NCBI GenBank assembly: GCA_958295745.1
Contig: OY282370.1
Span: forward strand, 372,001-436,000
DNA from: an uncultured Acidimicrobiia bacterium
GTDB taxonomy: Bacteria > Actinomycetota > Acidimicrobiia > Spongiisociales > Spongiisociaceae
Direction: 5' to 3'
DNA length: 64,000 nucleotides
Part shown: piece by piece, positions 25,967-34,315 of the stretch
Position numbering within the stretch: position 1 is the stretch's first letter
Layout of the letters: every line of letters starts with the position of its first letter
The notes under the pieces: generated by a model
The model's input: the letters and a program-made list of their open reading frames with translations, nothing else
Told to the model about the DNA's origin: nothing
Databases searched by the model: none
Program-made: the position numbers and the translations under genes

Positions 25967-27940
25967 TCAAAGAGGGCCGGTCAATGCGGCGGACAACACT
26001 TCGAGGAAGCGGTCTATGTCGGAACGCTCCACTACCAGCGGGGGGGCTACCCGGACGGTTCCCGCGGAGTTGAGCATCGAACCCACCACCACCCCCCTCC
26101 GTTCCATGTCCTCGACAAGCGGCTGGGCCATCTCCGCCGGGACCAAGTCGAAGGCGCACCACAGGCCGAGGCCTCTCACGGCGGCGATGGCGCCGGGGCG
26201 CCGCTCCCCCACCTGACGGAGGCCGTCCCGCAGGTATTTACCCATCTCCCGGGAACGCTCCACCAAGCCTTCGCTCCGGATCACGTCGAAAGCGGCGACA
26301 GCCGCCGCGCACGAGACCGGATTGCCTCCGAAGGTGGTGAGGTGGGACAGGGGCGGATCGAGGAAAGTAGCGAATATCTCCTCGGTCGAGACGAACGCGC
26401 CGAGCGGGAGGCCGCCGCCGAAGGCCTTGGCCATGGTTATCACATCCGGCGTCACCCCCCAGTTCTGGCACGAGAACCACCGGCCGGAGCGGCCCATCCC
26501 CCCCTGCACCTCGTCGCATATCAGCAGGGCGCCCCGCTCGGTGCACAGCTCCCGCAGACCGGGCAGAAAACCGTCCGACGGGATCCGCACCCCTCCTTCT
26601 CCCTGGATCGGCTCGACGATGACCGCCGCGATTTCCTCGTTGATCGCCGCGTCCGCCGCGTCCAGATCGTCGAAAGGCGCGAACCGCACCGGCTCCAGCA
26701 ACGGCTCGAAAGGCTTACGCCACGCCTCCTTCCAGGTAACCGACAAGGAGCCGAAGGTGCGTCCGTGGAACGACCGCTCGAAGGCTACGAAACCCGGCCG
26801 CCCTGTGTACTTGCGGGCCAGCTTCAGGGCCCCTTCGGTGGCTTCGGTCCCGGTGCTGGTCAAAAAGGCCACGTCCAGGCCACCCGGGGTCACCGACGCC
26901 AGACGGCGGGCGATCTCCACCTGCGGCGGCAGGGTGAACCGACCGTACACATCGACGTGGGCGAAGCGGTCCAGCTGGTTCTTGACCGCCTCTACGACCG
27001 CCGGGTGGCAATGCCCCAGGTTGGAGACCCCGATCCCCGAGATCATGTCCAGCAGGATGCGGCCATCGGCGGTCTTGAGCGAACATCCGGCGGCGTCCAC
27101 CACCACAGTGCCCTTGATCCCCGGCACCGTCTGGGAGAGGTGCTTCACGAAGTCGGTGCGGTAACGGTCCGCCTCCTCCTCGGACATGACCGGCCTGGTG
27201 TCGAGCTGCTTCACTCCGGTCGGTCCGATCCGCTCCCGGTCTCCCCGACCACTGACGCCGCCGGTCGGCTTTCCGTAGGCGCGAAGGAACCAGGCCTTGG
27301 CCCGGACCAGCTCGGCGTCCGAATCCCCCAGCCGCCTCGCCCAAGCCGATTCATCCCGGTCGGTCGGGGCGAGACCGGCCCGGCGGGCCTGAACCACCAC
27401 CCGGGCCCGTTCCTCCAAGAACCAGAGGCGGGAGGCTGCCTCGAGAAGATCCCCTCCCACCGACAGGCATCCGTTGGCCTGCAATATCACCGAATGGCCG
27501 CCTCCCAGGGTGCGGGCCACCGCCGCCGCCTGCTCCGGCGTCTTGACCAGCTCGATGTCGGGATGGACCGGAACCGCCGCCCCGCTCATCCCGCCCAGCC
27601 CGTGCATCAGCGGAAGCTCCTCGGCGCCCGTTCCCCACACCGCCGTGTAAGGCGGATGGCCCCGGCAGACGGCCGCCGCGTCGGGGCGGGCCCGGTAGAC
27701 GGCGGCGTGCATCGGGGTTTCCATCGGGAGGGCGTCCACAGGTCCCGCCGCCGGACGGCCGCCCCTCACCTCGATGACGTCCTCGGCCCTCGCATCGAGC
27801 ATGGGTGCGGTGCTGGTGATCAGGAACCCGGTCGGGGTCCTGGCCGAGACATGGCCGAAGGCCTCTACCAAACCGGCGGCGGCCAGCATCCGGGCTGTCG
27901 AGGCCACGTCCTCCCGCCGGACCGCCGGCGCGGCGTTCAC
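25967..27940 (-). CDS. Class II aldolase fused to class III aminotransferase
   Basis: 657 residues in one frame from a GTG that overlaps the upstream stop as GTGA. Residues ~1-200 are a class II aldolase/adducin domain (SARTPTGFLITSTAPMLDAR; HAAVYRARPDAAAVCRGHPPYT; VILQANGCLSVGGDLLEA). From ~250 a complete class III (acetylornithine/GABA type) aminotransferase follows: DMISGIGVSNLGHCHPAVV, FERSFHGRTFGSLSVT, LLICDEVQGGMGRSG and the PLP lysine in VITMAKAFGGGLPLGA. The linker (~205-245) shows no break. One polypeptide could cleave or decarboxylate an aldol and transaminate the product. Substrate unknown. Confidence 0.85.
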   Translation of the reverse strand: MNAAPAVRREDVASTARMLAAAGLVEAFGHVSARTPTGFLITSTAPMLDARAEDVIEVRGGRPAAGPVDALPMETPMHAAVYRARPDAAAVCRGHPPYTAVWGTGAEELPLMHGLGGMSGAAVPVHPDIELVKTPEQAAAVARTLGGGHSVILQANGCLSVGGDLLEAASRLWFLEERARVVVQARRAGLAPTDRDESAWARRLGDSDAELVRAKAWFLRAYGKPTGGVSGRGDRERIGPTGVKQLDTRPVMSEEEADRYRTDFVKHLSQTVPGIKGTVVVDAAGCSLKTADGRILLDMISGIGVSNLGHCHPAVVEAVKNQLDRFAHVDVYGRFTLPPQVEIARRLASVTPGGLDVAFLTSTGTEATEGALKLARKYTGRPGFVAFERSFHGRTFGSLSVTWKEAWRKPFEPLLEPVRFAPFDDLDAADAAINEEIAAVIVEPIQGEGGVRIPSDGFLPGLRELCTERGALLICDEVQGGMGRSGRWFSCQNWGVTPDVITMAKAFGGGLPLGAFVSTEEIFATFLDPPLSHLTTFGGNPVSCAAAVAAFDVIRSEGLVERSREMGKYLRDGLRQVGERRPGAIAAVRGLGLWCAFDLVPAEMAQPLVEDMERRGVVVGSMLNSAGTVRVAPPLVVERSDIDRFLEVLSAALTGPL

Positions 27941-28968
27941 TGTTCTTCCAGCCAGTCCGTCAGATGCGTCAGGCTCTCCGGCAGTCCGAGAGGGGTGTCG
28001 TTGCCGTCCCCGCGGGCGTAGACGGCCCGCACCGCCCCCGGCGAATCCCGGCGGCCCTCTGCCCGGAGCCGGCGGGCGAGCCGTTCGCGGGCGTCTGCGA
28101 GCTGTTCTTTGATGGGCATGACGGTGACCAGCCCCGGCGCCCCGTCCAGCACCCCGACCAGGCGGACCGGACCCTCGGTGCCCAACCGGGACTGGGGCAG
28201 GCCGTCCGCCTTGCGAAAGGCGCGGTCGGCGAGGAAGCTGCGGTGGGTGAGCCCCGGCGAGACCCAGGCGCCGATCGCCGAATATGAGGGGGCGAGCCGC
28301 ACCAACGCCGCCCTGATCACATCTGCCAGCAGGTTGTGGGTTTCGGCGTAGGCCTGCCGCTCGCCCGGCCCCCAACGCCACCGCCCGTCGCTGAGGGGGA
28401 CGGCGGTGCAGTCCGGGCGCTCGGGCGACACCGAAGTTCCCCTCGCCTCGAAGAGCCCCGGATCGTCGTAGGAGGCGGCCGGGCTGGGGCGGCCCCTCCA
28501 GTAGCAGATGTGTTCGTAGGGGACCAGGGCGAGCGGCTCCGACATGACGAAGCGGTCGAGATACACGTCGCCGCGGCGAAGCGGCCCGTCATGCAGCACC
28601 TCGGGGGTCTCGCCGTCGTCCAAGAATTCGGAAAGCGTCTCCGGCGCCGTCGAGTCCCCTTCGGGTTTCCAACCGGCTTCCAGCAGGGCGCCGTTGATGG
28701 CCCGGTGTTCCCGGCTGGTGGAGTAGGGCTTGTACTTGGTGCAGGGAATCAGCAACGCCGCCCGCCTGGCGCCTTCGGCGGCGGCCGGGGGTTCCCACTC
28801 TTCGGCGATGAAGGAATGAAAAGCCTCGACATCGGGATGCTCCATACCGTCCAGGTTGTCCTGCGGCGAGTAGAAGCGGAGGGAGAGGTCGAGCTCGAAC
28901 GGCGGGCGTATCTTGCGGGACGAGTCGGACAGCCGCGCCTCCTTGGGGTCTATTCGGAGAATGGTCAT
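27937..28968 (-). CDS. DUF5591-like protein (archaeosine synthase-related domain)
   Basis: 343 residues. The most recognisable motif is AALLIPCTKYKPYSTSREHR with a following AINGALLEAGW, close to the 'PCSKxKPYSxSxxH' signature of the DUF5591 domain found in archaeal tRNA archaeosine synthase. Other parts (FVMSEPLALVPYEHICYW; HRSFLADRAFRKADGLPQSR) I do not recognise. It overlaps both neighbours by 4 bp, so it is made together with the DUF1989 protein and the aldolase-aminotransferase, a context of amino or urea-like catabolism rather than tRNA modification. The function is open. Confidence 0.55.
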   Translation of the reverse strand: MTILRIDPKEARLSDSSRKIRPPFELDLSLRFYSPQDNLDGMEHPDVEAFHSFIAEEWEPPAAAEGARRAALLIPCTKYKPYSTSREHRAINGALLEAGWKPEGDSTAPETLSEFLDDGETPEVLHDGPLRRGDVYLDRFVMSEPLALVPYEHICYWRGRPSPAASYDDPGLFEARGTSVSPERPDCTAVPLSDGRWRWGPGERQAYAETHNLLADVIRAALVRLAPSYSAIGAWVSPGLTHRSFLADRAFRKADGLPQSRLGTEGPVRLVGVLDGAPGLVTVMPIKEQLADARERLARRLRAEGRRDSPGAVRAVYARGDGNDTPLGLPESLTHLTDWLEEQ

Positions 28969-29588
28969 GAGTCTCTCCCTTCGGGTTGCTCATCCCGCAC
29001 CCTCATCAGCATCGCGGTGGGGTTGAAATCGTTGCAGGGGGTGAGATCCTGGGGGCAGGAGGACAGCAGCACCACCAGGTCCTCGTGGGCGCGCAGCGTG
29101 ATGGTTGCGCCCGCCTCGTGCGCGGCCGGATCCGTCACCACGCCCCCCTCGTCGGTAACCCGGTTGTGCATGAACACGTTCCAGGCCATCTCACCGGCCA
29201 GATCGAAGTCCTCCCCCAGCAGGTCGCGGCCTTGTTCGAGGTTCCCCAGGCAGTGCCCGTGATCGTCCAGCCCGTAGTCGCGTTCGAAACGTTCGTGGTC
29301 GCAACAGGGAACGATGATGTCGTGGCGCTCCACGTCGTCCCGCACGATCGTGAACACCGGGTTGCGGCGGTTGGAGAAAACCTGCGATCCCGTCCCGAGT
29401 GCGATCGAGGCGTTGCAGGAAACGGTGTGGGTCGGCGACAGATACTCGGACGGATCGTTGCGGAACCAGGCGATCAGATCCCCTACCTGGCGGCCTTCGA
29501 GGTCGACGATGTCGAGCATCTGCCCCTCGTCTACATAGACACCCCGCCCCTCGCGGGCCGGGACGACGACTTCGTTTGGTTGGTTCAT
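28965..29588 (-). CDS. DUF1989 (urea carboxylase-associated family) protein
   Basis: 207 residues from an ATG with AGGAG at ~6 nt; an upstream in-frame TTG is rejected. Features: VVVPAREGRGVYVDEGQMLDIVD, split around the conserved EGQ, DLIAWFRNDPSEYLSPTHT, VCCDHERF-like VPCCDHERFERDYG, AWNVFMHNRVTDEGG and the C-terminal SSCPQDLTPCNDFNPT that supplies cysteine ligands in this family. Members accompany urea carboxylase or are glycine-cleavage-T-like amine-processing proteins; the reaction is not settled. First gene of a three-gene overlapping operon. Confidence 0.9.
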   Translation of the reverse strand: MNQPNEVVVPAREGRGVYVDEGQMLDIVDLEGRQVGDLIAWFRNDPSEYLSPTHTVSCNASIALGTGSQVFSNRRNPVFTIVRDDVERHDIIVPCCDHERFERDYGLDDHGHCLGNLEQGRDLLGEDFDLAGEMAWNVFMHNRVTDEGGVVTDPAAHEAGATITLRAHEDLVVLLSSCPQDLTPCNDFNPTAMLMRVRDEQPEGRDS

Positions 29589-29882
29589 CGGCAACTCCTA
29601 GAAATGCTATTCGGGCAGGCCGCCCCCTGCAGGATAGGTTGGCGAGGCAGGAGCAATGCGGACTCAGGGTAAACCATCCACACGCCGCAACTTCGAGATG
29701 GGCGTGACCGGAGGCGCCGGCGGCTCCACCTTCGACCCGGCGGGTTCTTGCCCACCGGGCCCTCGTCTCCTATATACATAGAGGCCGGTTAGCATGAGTC
29801 CTGTACTCGTGTGAGGAGAGGAGAGGCGTATGGCGGCGGCGCCGGACGGTCCGGAAAGAAGCCAGATTGCTCGAAGCAGACG

Positions 29883-31736
29883 GTGAAAACCCTTGCCATC
29901 GCCCTCGTTACGTGCCTGGTGATACCTAGTTGCGGCGATTCTCGAACCGCTGACCCGCCTCTGGAGTCATACGTGGAGCGGGGAGAGTACGCGGTCGGTA
30001 TGAGGGCGCTCTACTTCCACGATCCGACCCGGCAGTTCGACAGTTGGAACGCCGCCCACGCCTCCGACGGCTACAAGGCGGTCCTGAGGGAGATCAACGA
30101 CGCAGGCGAAACCCAGATAGTCGCCGCGCACGTGTGGTATCCGGTCGACGATCCCGGCTCGGCGCGCCAAGCAACCCTCGACGATTTCGCGGACAGCATC
30201 AGCCAGACGTTCCGCAACCAGTACGAGTTCGGCTCGATGTTCTTTCTCGCCAACCTCGTAGACGCAGAAGGTCAGGCCATCTTCTCGAACCCGGCGGCGA
30301 TGCCGTCGATCCTGGCAGAGGCGAGGGAACGGCTTGTCGACGCCTACTACCAGGCCCCCATAGCGGAGGGCAGCTTTCCGGTGATCATCGCGGCGCACGG
30401 ACTGGGGGGGAACTCGTTCGGGTGGACGGCGTTCGCGGAGTACCTGGCAAGCCACGGCTATGTGGTGGTCGCTCCGAGCTTCATCTCCGACAGCTCGCTG
30501 CCGAACGTGCTGGACAGCCCCGATTCCAGGTACGCCCGGGCATCGGACGCAGCGGCGGTCGACAGGGCGTACCAGACGATCCTCGGTGAGTCCAAGGTGA
30601 TACCCGGCTTCTACAAGTACTTCTTCGGTGAGGAGCAGCCCGGATTCGGAGGCCCGGGCGGATCCGGGGAGCCAGGCGGATTCGGAGAACCGGGCGGATC
30701 CGGGGAACCGGGCGGATTCGGGGAACCGGGCGGATCCGGAGAACCGCCGGACCAGGCGGAGCAGCCGGGATTCGAAGGGCCGGAGGGGATGCGTGCGCTA
30801 CCGGGCGGGGCCCGGAAGGTGGGCGAGATGATGGGTGAGTTCTTCACGCAGCGGGTGGCCGACGTGGAGACCGTCATCGACGGCCTGTCCAGCCTCAATG
30901 AGAGCCTGGATTCGTGCTCCTCCGAATACACGGCGCAAGGTCAACCGGTGCACGGCGCCGAAGTGTGCGGCTTCTTCTCCGACGCCCTCGACGTCGAGAA
31001 CATCGGCGTCATGGGGCACTCTCTCGGTTCGATGACCGCGCAGTTCACCGTGGCGAGCAACGAAAAGGTCGCCGCGGCCGTCGGCTACAACAACGGCCCG
31101 CCCCGCTATTGGGAACCTGCGGGCATCTTCGGCGGAGGCGCCGCCGAGGACGGTCAGCCCGCCGGAAGCTCCAGGCCGGTCATGCAGATCCACGGTTCTG
31201 AAGACGCCTTCGTTCAGGGTGTATTCCGCGGCCTGATGTGGAACACCTACATTGCGGCGGGCGGCAACCCGGAGGACATCTGGCTGCTCGAACAGGAAAG
31301 GGTCCCGCCCACCGATGAGAACCCTCAGCCGATAGCGAGGAACGCATACAACCGGGCCACCGGCGACAAGGTGATCATCTCGGTCAAGGACGTGAACCAC
31401 GGCTTGCTCGTAGACGACTTCACAGCCGTGTTCTCCGAACAGAATCCCCTGGAGGTGGACGGCCGGAGGTACTGGAGCGCGGCGCAGCCGATTCCGAGGA
31501 AGGCCGTGGGCCAGGACGTTCTCGACCCCGCATTTCGGGGTGCGCCGTACACGCCCCTGGCCTGGGACACGGTGGGCGGCAGCGAGGTCTACATGCCGAT
31601 CTTCATACGGAACTACTTCACGAAGAGCTGGTTCGACTACTACCTCAAAGGAGACGAGAGCGGGCTCAGGTTCACCGAGAACCCGATCGAGGAAACGGGC
31701 CTGCTGGACATCCGCAGCGACCTGCCCGATAGGTAG
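29883..31736 (+). CDS. Alpha/beta-hydrolase lipoprotein with Gly-rich hexapeptide repeat
   Basis: About 617 residues from GTG 29883, chosen because it places a short signal peptide and lipobox (LVIPSC) at the start. Hydrolase features are the oxyanion region PVIIAAHGLGGNSFGW, nucleophile Ser380 in GVMGHSLGSMTA, an acid in HGSEDAFV and the catalytic His in DVNHGL. This resembles PAF-acetylhydrolase/dienelactone hydrolase-like secreted enzymes but is longer. An insertion of five GGSGEP/GGFGEP hexapeptides precedes the nucleophile. It is likely anchored outside the membrane and acts on esters. The RBS is weak. Confidence 0.78.
   Translation: MKTLAIALVTCLVIPSCGDSRTADPPLESYVERGEYAVGMRALYFHDPTRQFDSWNAAHASDGYKAVLREINDAGETQIVAAHVWYPVDDPGSARQATLDDFADSISQTFRNQYEFGSMFFLANLVDAEGQAIFSNPAAMPSILAEARERLVDAYYQAPIAEGSFPVIIAAHGLGGNSFGWTAFAEYLASHGYVVVAPSFISDSSLPNVLDSPDSRYARASDAAAVDRAYQTILGESKVIPGFYKYFFGEEQPGFGGPGGSGEPGGFGEPGGSGEPGGFGEPGGSGEPPDQAEQPGFEGPEGMRALPGGARKVGEMMGEFFTQRVADVETVIDGLSSLNESLDSCSSEYTAQGQPVHGAEVCGFFSDALDVENIGVMGHSLGSMTAQFTVASNEKVAAAVGYNNGPPRYWEPAGIFGGGAAEDGQPAGSSRPVMQIHGSEDAFVQGVFRGLMWNTYIAAGGNPEDIWLLEQERVPPTDENPQPIARNAYNRATGDKVIISVKDVNHGLLVDDFTAVFSEQNPLEVDGRRYWSAAQPIPRKAVGQDVLDPAFRGAPYTPLAWDTVGGSEVYMPIFIRNYFTKSWFDYYLKGDESGLRFTENPIEETGLLDIRSDLPDR
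30657..30746 (+). repeat. Five 18 bp in-frame repeats (36 bp higher-order period)
   Basis: The units alternate GGCGGATCCGGGGAACCG-like and GGCGGATTCGGGGAACCG-like, coding GGSGEP and GGFGEP in turn. The array lies inside the lipoprotein hydrolase gene and keeps the reading frame whatever the copy number. Confidence 0.93.
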
Positions 31737-31775
31737 ACGACCCGGGCCCTCGCAAGCCGCCCGCCGGGCGAAATG

Positions 31776-32972
31776 CTATACGTGGGCCGATCCCGGGAGC
31801 TCTCCGACATCGGGCGTGACCGTAACCTGGCGCGCCGCGGCCGGGGTGTTGCGGCTGCGCAGCGCCCTCACCCGTCCGTCGATGATCACCGCACCGATGC
31901 CGGGTATGTCGCCGCGGGCGAGCGACCCGAGGGCGTCGCCCCCGTACGACCCCCAGGGGGCGTCGGCTATCACCAGGTCGGCGGGGCGGCCCGCCTCGAT
32001 CTTCCCTGCTTCCAGCTCGTACACGTCGGCGGTTGCTCCCGAGGCCCAAGCCCACACCACCGCCGGATCGGCGCCGGTGAGCGACGACAGCTCCGCCATG
32101 GTCTTGATCACCCCCAGCGGCATGACTCCGGTGCCGGTCGGAGTGTCGGAACCGATGATCACCCGGTGCTCGGCGCCGTGCTCCAGTACGGATTCGACGA
32201 TGCGGACGGCGCTGCGCAGGTTGCCGGCTTGGACGATCTGGAGCACCAGGTCGGTGGAGGCGATGATCTCCTCCAGCCCGTCGTCGTCCAGCGAGGTGGG
32301 ACCGCCGTTTATGTGGCCGCACACATCGGGGCGGAGCAGCATGAGGTGCTCGGCGGTGATGGGCTTGGAGCCGGGGATGGAGGCGCCTCCCGAGTGGCAC
32401 ATGACCCGGATGCCCACCTCTTGGGCGGCCCGGACCTGGGGAAGGCCGTCGGCCGGATCGTCGTACAGCCCGAACCCGAACTTGGCGAGGCGGATTCCCT
32501 GATCGGCCATGTACCGGAAGTGGCCTTCCTCCAGGGTGGGTTCGAGCACCACCGCACCGGCGTGCACCTTCATGCCGTTGGGCCGGTAGTTGCTCCACGA
32601 CCGCTGGGCGAGGACGGCCAGAGCCATCACTCCGTGGGCGTCGTGCGGCCGGCCGGGGGCGTGGATCTCGCCGGGCGAGATCGCCTGGGTGATCCCCCCG
32701 TGCACATAGGAGCTGAGGAAACCGACCGTGTTCTGGCGGGGGGTGTAATCCCCGATCACCACATGGCAGTGTGAGTCGACGAGGCCCGGCCCTACGGTGG
32801 CCCCGTTGGCGTCTATCACCTGGTCGGCGTCGTCGAACCCGAGCCCCGACCCTACGGAGGCGATCAGCCCGTCCTCGATGAGCAGGGAGTCTGCTTCGAT
32901 CACCGGCCGGGCGAGGTCGCCGGTGACCAGCGCCCCGATGTTTACCACCGCGGTGAGCTTCGGCCCCTCCAC
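31776..32972 (-). CDS. Enamidase-like amidohydrolase
   Basis: 398 residues, GTG start 3 bp after the preceding stop. Amidohydrolase metal motifs: GPGLVDSHCHVVIGDY, MKVHAGAVVLEP, the His of VMCHSGGASIPGSK, GHINGGPTS and the Asp of IIGSDTPTGTG. The AVVNIGALVTGD start and GDYTPRQNTVGFLSSYVHGG segment recall enamidase of anaerobic nicotinate breakdown, which opens a cyclic enamide. Last gene of a four-gene operon with an isochorismatase-like hydrolase and a hydantoinase-like protein, consistent with heterocycle ring opening. Confidence 0.85.
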   Translation of the reverse strand: MEGPKLTAVVNIGALVTGDLARPVIEADSLLIEDGLIASVGSGLGFDDADQVIDANGATVGPGLVDSHCHVVIGDYTPRQNTVGFLSSYVHGGITQAISPGEIHAPGRPHDAHGVMALAVLAQRSWSNYRPNGMKVHAGAVVLEPTLEEGHFRYMADQGIRLAKFGFGLYDDPADGLPQVRAAQEVGIRVMCHSGGASIPGSKPITAEHLMLLRPDVCGHINGGPTSLDDDGLEEIIASTDLVLQIVQAGNLRSAVRIVESVLEHGAEHRVIIGSDTPTGTGVMPLGVIKTMAELSSLTGADPAVVWAWASGATADVYELEAGKIEAGRPADLVIADAPWGSYGGDALGSLARGDIPGIGAVIIDGRVRALRSRNTPAAARQVTVTPDVGELPGSAHV

Positions 32973-32975
32973 CGG

Positions 32976-33557
32976 CTAGATCAGCCCGTCCTCGCCTACC
33001 GCGTCTTCGGGGGCCAGACCGCCCAGGCGGGCGTTGGGGCGGCCCCGGTTGGCCGCCGCCACCGCCACCACCACCTCGTCGGGCCGGGGGGCGTCGCCCG
33101 GGTACAAGGTGGCGGCGTCGTAGTGGTCCCGCACGTAGAGGGCGTCCTTGTGGGCGAGCGGAATGGTGATGGGCGTTCCCGCAGGGCCGGTGATGGTGGC
33201 GGACGACATCCAAGCCACCCCGCCCCCGACCTTCTCCCGGAACGGATCGGCGAAGGCGGTCGAAAGGAACATCACCACGTGCTCCTGCGATCCGTCGAGC
33301 CCGGCGATGCCGCCCTTGCCGTAGGAGAGCACCGGCGCACCGATGGCTTCCACGACCATCTCTCCGAGCCGGGCGCCCAGACCGGCGGAGAACTCCACCG
33401 CCGCCGACAGATCATCGTGATAAGCACCCGCGTAGGGGTTGTGGATGACGGCGGCTACGACCGCCTTGCGGAGCGGAGGGTCGGCTGCGACACCTTCCCG
33501 GCTGTGCTCCTCCTCGGTTTGGACGATGAACTTGCGGAACGGGAAGGCGGCGTTCAT
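32976..33557 (-). CDS. DUF1185 / 'amino acid synthesis' family protein
   Basis: 193 residues from the ATG that overlaps the upstream stop as ATGA. Recognisable segments are FRKFIVQTEEEHSREG, VVAAVIHNPYAGAYHDD, GARLGEMVVEAIGAPVLSYGKGGI and VWMSSATITGPAGTPITIPLAHKDALYVR-like text ending AHKDALYVRDHYDA. This small family sits in catabolic operons and its reaction is not established. Here it lies between the isochorismatase-like hydrolase and the enamidase-like gene, so it may handle a ring-opened intermediate. Confidence 0.82.
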   Translation of the reverse strand: MNAAFPFRKFIVQTEEEHSREGVAADPPLRKAVVAAVIHNPYAGAYHDDLSAAVEFSAGLGARLGEMVVEAIGAPVLSYGKGGIAGLDGSQEHVVMFLSTAFADPFREKVGGGVAWMSSATITGPAGTPITIPLAHKDALYVRDHYDAATLYPGDAPRPDEVVVAVAAANRGRPNARLGGLAPEDAVGEDGLI

Positions 33558-34315
33558 CCGGACCCCTCCCGGGCGGCCGCGGCGGACGGCGGATAGGTGC
33601 GGTCGAAGAGGCCGGGCGGCAGGCCTTCCAGATAGGAGAGGACATCGCCGAGGTCGGTTACGTCCACGTACTTCATGTGCAGGTCGAAAAGGGCGATCTT
33701 GTGGGACACCTCGCCCCGGTCGAAGACGGCCTCGTGGGGGATGGTCACCCTGAAGTCGTAGGACAGGGCATCGACCGCGCTGGCCCGCACACAGCCGCTG
33801 GTGGTAGTGCCGGTGAGGATTAGCGAATCGGCGCCCATCATGTTCAGGTGGCTGACGAGGGGGGTGCCGAAGAATGCGGAGGGCTTGCGCTTCTCGATGA
33901 ACAGGTCGCCCTCCTTCGGCGCCACCTCGGCCACGATCTCGTTGCCCTTGTGGCCCATGACGTCCACTTCGTCCTCGGCCCGGGTGCTCTTCAGCGACCA
34001 CACGCCCAGATCGAATCCGTCGGGCCGCCGGGGGTTGGTGGTGTAGATGATCGGAAGCCGCTTCCGGCGGGCGGCCTCGAGTATCCGCCGGATGGCGGGG
34101 ATGCCCCGCTCCCAGGCCGCCGGTCCGCAGGAATACCGCCATCTCCTGATCGAGTCGAGGATCGGCTCGGCCCGGTCCCCGCAGAAGTTGTAGTTGACAT
34201 CGATCACCATGACCGCCGGGCGCTCCCCGTATCCGGCCCGCCTGCCCCAACCGGCCTCGGCGAAGACCGTCCGATCGGTTTCGGTGAGAACGTCGTCCCA
34301 GACCGCCACTTTCAA
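33554..34315 (-). CDS. Isochorismatase-family cysteine hydrolase
   Basis: 253 residues, TTG start within a GGGGAGG-TTGA overlap with the upstream stop. Catalytic triad of the family: Asp in AVMVIDVNYNFCGD, Lys in LFIEKRKPSAFFGTPL and nucleophile Cys in LTGTTTSGCVRASAVDAL. The extra N-terminal ~35 residues and the NPRRPDGFDLG segment resemble N-carbamoylsarcosine or maleamate amidohydrolases. It should release ammonia (or CO2 and ammonia) from an amide or carbamoyl group in the same ring-opening pathway as its neighbours. Confidence 0.88.
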   Translation of the reverse strand: MKVAVWDDVLTETDRTVFAEAGWGRRAGYGERPAVMVIDVNYNFCGDRAEPILDSIRRWRYSCGPAAWERGIPAIRRILEAARRKRLPIIYTTNPRRPDGFDLGVWSLKSTRAEDEVDVMGHKGNEIVAEVAPKEGDLFIEKRKPSAFFGTPLVSHLNMMGADSLILTGTTTSGCVRASAVDALSYDFRVTIPHEAVFDRGEVSHKIALFDLHMKYVDVTDLGDVLSYLEGLPPGLFDRTYPPSAAAAREGSG

